Source: Ferrimonas balearica
Lineage (GTDB): Bacteria; Pseudomonadota; Gammaproteobacteria; Enterobacterales; Shewanellaceae
Length of the DNA stretch: 64,000 nucleotides
NCBI RefSeq assembly: GCF_019802085.1
Contig: NZ_JAHVHV010000001.1
Coordinates: forward strand, 806,001-870,000
Direction: 5' to 3'
Shown: one piece after another, positions 60,039 to 64,000 of the stretch
How positions within the stretch are numbered: the stretch's first letter is position 1
How the letters are laid out: each line of letters begins with the position of its first letter
Made by a program: the position numbers and the translations under genes
Notes under the pieces: model-generated
The model's input: the letters and a program-made list of their open reading frames with translations, nothing else
Databases searched by the model: none
Told to the model about the DNA's origin: nothing

Positions 60039-62540
60039 ATGCAGATAAAAACCCCTCTTTGCGTCGCCTTGCTGGCGGCACTCAGCCACAGCCCTCTGGC
60101 CTGGGCACAGAACCACGAATCGGTGGTGTACCGCCTGTCGGCCCCCACTGCGGAGCTGGCGGATCGCGCCTTTATCTCCTTCCACCACGCCCTGCTCGAG
60201 GGGCAGGGCAAGGAGGGGATGGTGATGCAACTGAGCGCCGACGAGGTGGCCAAGCTCGAGGCCTTCGGCTTTGTTCTGACGCCCCAGCCGGGCTGGGCCG
60301 ACAGCTTCCATGCCGCCCACCGCCATAGCCATATCCAGGCCGGGATCACCAGCGCGTCTGGGATCGAGGGCTTTGGCTGCTACGAGACCCTGGCGGAGAC
60401 CCAGCAGGAGGTGACGCGTCTGCTGGCCCAGTACCCCGATTTGCTGCGCAGCACCAAGATTGGCGAGTCCTGGGAGAAGACCCAGGGGCTGGGGGGGCAC
60501 GATCTCAACGTGCTGATCCTCTCCAAGCAAAACGGCCTGTCGGACAAGCCCAAGCTCTTTATTCATGCGGCGATGCACGCCCGGGAGTACGCCACTGCGC
60601 CCACGGTACTGGCCTTTGTAAAGCAGTTCCTGGCGGAGTACGGGGAGGATCCGGACAGCACCTGGGTGCTGGATCATCACGAGGTGCACGTGCTGCTTCA
60701 CATGAACCCGGACGGTCGCGTGCAGGCGGAGAAGGGGCTTTTGTGGCGTAAGAACACCAACCAGGCCTACTGCGGCGCGGACAGCGAAGAGCGCGGGGTG
60801 GACCTGAACCGCAACTTCACCTACAGCTGGGCCAGCACTCGGGACGGCTCCTCCTCGAACCAATGCTCGGCGGTGTTCCGTGGGCCCACCGCCGCGTCTG
60901 AGCCGGAGACTCAGGCAGTGGAGGGGTATCTGCGCGGGTTGTTCTCCAGCCGTCGTGGTGAGCTGGACAGCGATGCCGCGCCCCTGGACACCCAGGGGAT
61001 GCACCTGGATATCCACTCCTACGGTCGTCTGGTGCTCTATCCCTGGGGCCACACCGAGGAGCGCGCCGCCAATGCCGACCAACTGGAGCGGCTGGCTCGC
61101 AAGATGGCGCTGCTTAACGACTACACCCCCAAGCAGTCCATCGGCCTGTACGAGACCGACGGCACCAGTGAGAGCGTGAGCTACGGAGAGCTGGGGATCG
61201 CCCACTTCACCATCGAACTGGGCACCGACTTCTTTGAGCAGTGCGATTACTACGAAAACCACATCCGGGACCAGAACATCGAGGTGCTCAAATACGCGGC
61301 CAAAGTGGCCCGGGCACCCTACCAGTGGCCCATGGGCCCTGAGGTGACCGGATTGAGCCTGAACGGCGAGTCCAACCCGCAGCTGGGGCCGGATCAGACC
61401 GTTACCCTGGAGGTGTGGGCGGACGATGCCCGTTACCAGACCGATTTCGACGATCCGGCCATCGGCAACGGGCTGCAGGCGATGCGCTACAGCCTCAACA
61501 CCCCGTTGTTTGATGAGGCGGCGGTCCCCGTGGCGCTGAGCCCGGTGGCCGGACCCTGGAGCGAGGATCACGGCCGCGGCTGGGCCAGCTTCAGCACCGA
61601 GGGTCTGGAGCCGGGCCGCCACACCCTCTACGTTCAGGCACAGAACGCCCTGGGGCATTGGGGGCCGATGCAGGCTGCCCACCTTCAGGTGGGGGATGCT
61701 GGCAGCCAGAACGGGGCGCCGGTGGCCCAGTTCGCCTACCAGTGCCGCGGGCTGCTGTGTGAGTTTGACGCCTCCGACAGCTTCGATGTGGATGGCGAGA
61801 TTCTGGAGTACCAGTGGGCCTTCAGCAGCGGGGCCTTCCCCGGTACCGGCGCCAACAGCGAATACCAGTTCCGCAACGGGGGCCAGTTCCCGGTGCGTTT
61901 GACCGTGGTGGACGACCAGGGCGCCACGGGCACGGTGGAGTACCTGTTGTCGGTCAGCGAGGCGGAGCCGCCCAAGGCGGTGGCCGTGGTGCGCTGTGAT
62001 TCGGGGGCCTGCGAGTTTGATGGCAGCGGCAGCAGCGCCGCCGTGGGTGAACTGGTGGCTTACCGCTGGCAACTGGAGGGCGAGCAGTACGAAGGGGCGC
62101 AGCTGACTCACCAGTTTGCCCTGGATGGCAGCTACGACTGGACCTTGACGGTGGAGGACACCCAGGGTAACAGCGCGCAGATCAGCGGCACTCAGGTGGT
62201 GGTGGCACCGCCGCTGGCCGAGGTGACGGTGGACTGTCAGCAGGCCCTGTGCAGCTTCGATGCCAGTGGCAGTCAAAACCGCATCAACGACTACCGCTGG
62301 ACCCTGGGGGACGGCACCGTGCTCAGCGGCGCCAGCGTGCAGCACCAGTATGCGCCGGGCGAGTACCAGTGGCGCTTGGAGCTCAGTGGCCCTGGCGGCG
62401 TGGCCGAGCAAAGTGGCACCCTGAACTTTGCCGCGGTCACTGAGCCCGAGACGGACACCAGCAGTGGGTCCGGTGGCGGTGCCTTGGGCTGGCTGACCCT
62501 GATGGGCCTGCTGACCCTGGGCTGGCGTCGCCGGGGCTAA
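60039..62540 (+). CDS. secreted M14 zinc carboxypeptidase with PKD domains and GlyGly-CTERM
   Basis: An 833-residue exported enzyme. After a signal peptide (to ALA/WAQ) comes an M14 domain: HAAMHAREYA (zinc H and E), NPDGRVQ, LNRNF, HLDIHSYGRLVLYPWG (third ligand) and FTIELGTDF (catalytic Glu). Then come a linker domain and PKD-like repeats (VAQFAYQCRGLLCEFDASDS, VAVVRCDSGACEFDGSGSS, VTVDCQQALCSFDASGS), each with a Cys pair. The tail SSGSGGGALGWLTL and LGWRRRG is a GlyGly-CTERM signal, processed by rhombosortase for surface display, usually after type II secretion. AAAGGA precedes the start. Confidence 0.94.
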   Translation: MQIKTPLCVALLAALSHSPLAWAQNHESVVYRLSAPTAELADRAFISFHHALLEGQGKEGMVMQLSADEVAKLEAFGFVLTPQPGWADSFHAAHRHSHIQAGITSASGIEGFGCYETLAETQQEVTRLLAQYPDLLRSTKIGESWEKTQGLGGHDLNVLILSKQNGLSDKPKLFIHAAMHAREYATAPTVLAFVKQFLAEYGEDPDSTWVLDHHEVHVLLHMNPDGRVQAEKGLLWRKNTNQAYCGADSEERGVDLNRNFTYSWASTRDGSSSNQCSAVFRGPTAASEPETQAVEGYLRGLFSSRRGELDSDAAPLDTQGMHLDIHSYGRLVLYPWGHTEERAANADQLERLARKMALLNDYTPKQSIGLYETDGTSESVSYGELGIAHFTIELGTDFFEQCDYYENHIRDQNIEVLKYAAKVARAPYQWPMGPEVTGLSLNGESNPQLGPDQTVTLEVWADDARYQTDFDDPAIGNGLQAMRYSLNTPLFDEAAVPVALSPVAGPWSEDHGRGWASFSTEGLEPGRHTLYVQAQNALGHWGPMQAAHLQVGDAGSQNGAPVAQFAYQCRGLLCEFDASDSFDVDGEILEYQWAFSSGAFPGTGANSEYQFRNGGQFPVRLTVVDDQGATGTVEYLLSVSEAEPPKAVAVVRCDSGACEFDGSGSSAAVGELVAYRWQLEGEQYEGAQLTHQFALDGSYDWTLTVEDTQGNSAQISGTQVVVAPPLAEVTVDCQQALCSFDASGSQNRINDYRWTLGDGTVLSGASVQHQYAPGEYQWRLELSGPGGVAEQSGTLNFAAVTEPETDTSSGSGGGALGWLTLMGLLTLGWRRRG

Positions 62541-62588
62541 CCCAAAGGCAAAGCCGTTTACCGTCAACGCCACGGCAATGGCAAAGAG

Positions 62589-62616
62589 AAGCGCTCACCA
62601 ATCGGTGGGCGCTTTT
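62589..62616 (+). terminator. intrinsic terminator of the M14 peptidase gene
   Basis: AAGCGCTCACC pairs with GGTGGGCGCTT over a four-base AATC loop, then TTTT. Confidence 0.85.
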
Positions 62617-62804
62617 GTGTTTAACAGCGCGGCTTCAGGCGCTGCTCGGTCCGACCGAAAGCTGAAAGCTTGCAGGGTCACAAACGAAAAAGCGCCAACC
62701 TTACGGTTAGAGCTTTTCTCTTAAGAGGATGTTGGCCAGAGAGGGTTTAACCCGGCCGACGCTCGGTCCGACTGCAAGCTGAAAGCTTGCTGGGGAGGAG
62801 GCAC

Positions 62805-62839
62805 AAAAAAACCGGCTCACTTTCGTGAACCGGTTTTTT
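62805..62839. terminator. swapped terminator hairpin inside array B
   Basis: AACCGGTTCAC pairs with GTGAGCCGGTT (minus-strand sense, one G-T wobble) around a GAAA tetraloop, with A- and T-runs on both sides, so it can work in both directions. It occupies the slot where other units have AAGCTCTAACC/GGTTGGAGCTT. Confidence 0.85.
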
Positions 62840-63041
62840 CTTAAAAGTGGTCGGCCAGAGAGGATTTAACCCGGCCGACGCTCGGTCCGACCGCAAGCCA
62901 ATAGGCTTGCTGGGTCGGAAACGAAAAAAGCGCCAACCTTTCGGTTAGAGCTTTTCCCCTAAAAGTGGTCGGCCAGAGCGGATTTGACCCGGCCGACGCT
63001 CGGTCCGACCGCAAGCCAATAGGCTTGCTGGGTCGGAAATG

Positions 63042-63071
63042 AAAAAAGCTCCAACCTTTCGGTTAGAGCTT
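63042..63071 (-). terminator. tRNA-Pro terminator, array B
   Basis: Same fold as at locus A: 11-base stem, GAAA loop and six T, directly after the tRNA. Confidence 0.9.
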
Positions 63072-63083
63072 TTCTCTTAAAAG

Positions 63084-63160
63084 TGGTCGGCCAGAGAGGA
63101 TTTGAACCTCCGACCCCCGACACCCCATGACGGTGCGCTACCAGGCTGCGCTACTGGCCG
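63084..63160 (-). tRNA. tRNA-Pro (anticodon GGG), second copy
   Basis: A 77-base gene with encoded CCA, base-for-base the same as the copy at 56842-56918 as far as I can read. It also shares the ten-base leader GGCCCCCGTT; upstream of that the two loci diverge. Confidence 0.97.
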
Positions 63161-63172
63161 ACAACGGGGGCC

Positions 63173-63200
63173 ATAATACGTTTCCTGACGGCAATTGCAA
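63173..63200 (-). promoter_or_regulatory. tRNA-Pro promoter, locus B
   Basis: On the minus strand TTGCAA (63195-63200) is 16 bases from TATTAT (63173-63178), followed by the same GC-rich GGCCCCC discriminator as at locus A. Confidence 0.7.
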
Positions 63201-63243
63201 GCGGGCGTCGGTTCAAGCGTCGCTTCTTTGGCCAATGGCCGCG

Positions 63244-64000
63244 TTAGCGGGCAAGAAATCGCCGTCCTTCCTCCATGACCCCCAGCAAGGTCTGCACATC
63301 CAGGCCCGCATCACGGCGACGCTGGTACTCGGCGTTGTAGACCCGGTAGTCGCCGTGCTTGTCGATCACCGTGACCGCCTTGGCGCTGCGAATGGCAAAG
63401 AAGCGGTCGTTGCCGATCACCAGGAAGGGGTGGGACGGCGGCTGGTAGAGGTTGTCCCCCAGGCTGTAGGACTGGATGGCGTTTTCGCACCCCAGGATCC
63501 GGCTCATCAGGGTACCCACCAGGCCGTAATGGCTGCTCTGGTGGGTGGCGCGCCACGGGGCGTTGCCCTGGGAGCGGATCAGCATGGGCACCTGGGTGGC
63601 ACCGGCGGAGAAGTTGCGCGACGCGTTGCTGCTGGGGTTGGTGGTGAACAGCTGGCCATGGGTGCCGGTAATGATCACCAGGGTCTGGTCGTCCACCCCT
63701 TCGAGCAGCCGAGCCAGCTCCACGTCGACAAAGTGCAGCGACTGGCGGTACTGGTTGTAGAGCACCCGCTCGGCCACATTGAGGCGCAGGTCCGGCTGGA
63801 CACTGGGGATCCCCACGGAGCCCACCGGGGTGCTGTAGTAGGCCGGCGCCCGGTAGGAGACCAGGGTGAACTGCGGGCCGTCAGCCTGGGCCAGGTGCGT
63901 CAGCACGGCGTCGGTGGTGTCGATGTCCATCTCCGCCATGTTGTCCTGGTGTTGCTGGGCCGGCACCTCGAAGTATTCCATGGTGGCCGCCAGGTTGCGC
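63244..64000 (-). CDS. YejM-like (DUF3413) membrane sulfatase-family protein, C-terminal part
   Basis: The window contains the C-terminal 251 codons or so; the frame stays open to the right edge. Visible features of the alkaline-phosphatase/sulfatase fold: LYNQYRQSLHFVDVELARLL, LVIITGTHGQLF and TQVPMLIRSQG, with SHYGLVGTLMSRILGCEN near the end, all as in YejM/PbgA relatives, which regulate lipopolysaccharide synthesis through cardiolipin and LapB. The usual SDHG reads GTHG here, so metal-dependent catalysis is doubtful, as in YejM. The N-terminal membrane region lies outside the window. Confidence 0.8.
   Translation of the reverse strand, partial: RNLAATMEYFEVPAQQHQDNMAEMDIDTTDAVLTHLAQADGPQFTLVSYRAPAYYSTPVGSVGIPSVQPDLRLNVAERVLYNQYRQSLHFVDVELARLLEGVDDQTLVIITGTHGQLFTTNPSSNASRNFSAGATQVPMLIRSQGNAPWRATHQSSHYGLVGTLMSRILGCENAIQSYSLGDNLYQPPSHPFLVIGNDRFFAIRSAKAVTVIDKHGDYRVYNAEYQRRRDAGLDVQTLLGVMEEGRRFLAR

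Larger units (their letters stand above)
62632..63082 (-). repeat. tandem 118-base repeats downstream of tRNA-Pro, array B
   Basis: Two full near-identical units (landmarks 62847 and 62965, tRNA equivalent 63083, spacing 118 and 118), then two older ones farther from the tRNA (spacing about 119 and 117; the outermost is partial). The module order is that of array A. The unit at about 62728-62846 has a completely different terminator sequence (62805-62839) in the same position. The outermost unit has loop GTAA. The remnants of the two inner units end in CCA; that of the third unit is decayed. Confidence 0.9.

Noticed and set aside
59937..62573. An 878-residue open frame antisense to the M14 peptidase
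   Set aside because: Shadow of a well-supported gene with secretion signals and catalytic motifs; the antisense product has no credible features.
56487..63082. The 118-base arrays as CRISPR
   Set aside because: The whole unit repeats with no unique spacers, the period is too long for a repeat-spacer unit, and no cas gene is present.
56487..63082. Additional complete tRNA genes within the arrays
   Set aside because: The remnants keep only acceptor strands, part of the T-arm and CCA; D and anticodon arms are missing.
56842..63160. Prophage or integrative element with att sites at tRNA-Pro
   Set aside because: No integrase, recombinase, phage or conjugation gene lies in the segment, and the regular 118-base period fits duplication better than integration scars.

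Overview
This is a GC-rich chromosomal window of a Gram-negative gammaproteobacterium. The evidence is outer-membrane barrels, lipoprotein signals, a TonB receptor, hrpA, pdxH, hinT with ycfL, GlyGly-CTERM sorting and tRNA-Pro(GGG). The mix of a split-Soret-type cytochrome, a YejM-like sulfatase, a DUF748 protein and a thiamin-regulated TonB receptor with pnuT suits the Alteromonadales, with Ferrimonas or a Shewanella relative as the best guess. The species assignment is inference. Genes are dense, with many ATGA/GTGA junctions and convergent genes that share stop-codon bases. There is no rRNA, CRISPR array, prophage or insertion sequence.

Layout. 1-6.0 kb: start of an amidohydrolase, an AhpD-like protein, then a five-gene leftward operon (LolA-like periplasmic protein, two LolC/E-like permeases, LolD-like ATPase, outer-membrane barrel) that looks like a second Lol-type envelope trafficking system. 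6-20 kb: MgtC-like protein, CAP protein, cyclase, hrpA, HAD phosphatase, FAD oxidoreductase, arylsulfatase, cardiolipin synthase, a nuclease-fold lipoprotein and a streptogramin-lyase-like propeller. 20-24 kb: split-Soret-type diheme cytochrome plus a lipoprotein, divergent from a ToxR-like regulator with a coupled FidL/ToxS-like partner. 24-32 kb: amidohydrolase, M13 peptidase, small Cys-rich protein, VOC protein, a barrel, EamA exporter with AraC regulator, pdxH, GNAT. 32-40 kb: diguanylate cyclase, carbonic anhydrase, M61 peptidase, hinT, two coupled hotdog thioesterases, ycfL and a 52-residue membrane protein.

40.3-44.4 kb: a TPP riboswitch heads a thiamin salvage operon: TonB receptor (outer membrane), YkoF-like protein, PnuT (inner membrane) and a ThiK-like kinase that would trap imported thiamin. 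44-56 kb: DUF6279 lipoprotein, DoxX, ogt, nitroreductase, SMP-30 protein, a 976-residue DUF748 protein, a tandem Usp protein divergent from a P-type cation ATPase, DUF1097 and a small lipoprotein.

56-63.2 kb is the most unusual part. Two nearly identical tRNA-Pro(GGG) genes, 6242 bp apart in the same orientation, are each followed by tandem repeats with a 118-bp period. Each repeat carries a terminator hairpin with a GNRA loop, a second hairpin and a deleted tRNA-Pro remnant that keeps the acceptor stem and CCA. One unit has swapped its terminator sequence but kept the fold. Between the two loci lie a 108-residue Lys-rich protein, a penicillin acylase-family protein, a candidate small RNA and a GlyGly-CTERM M14 carboxypeptidase. 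The window ends inside a YejM-like sulfatase gene.
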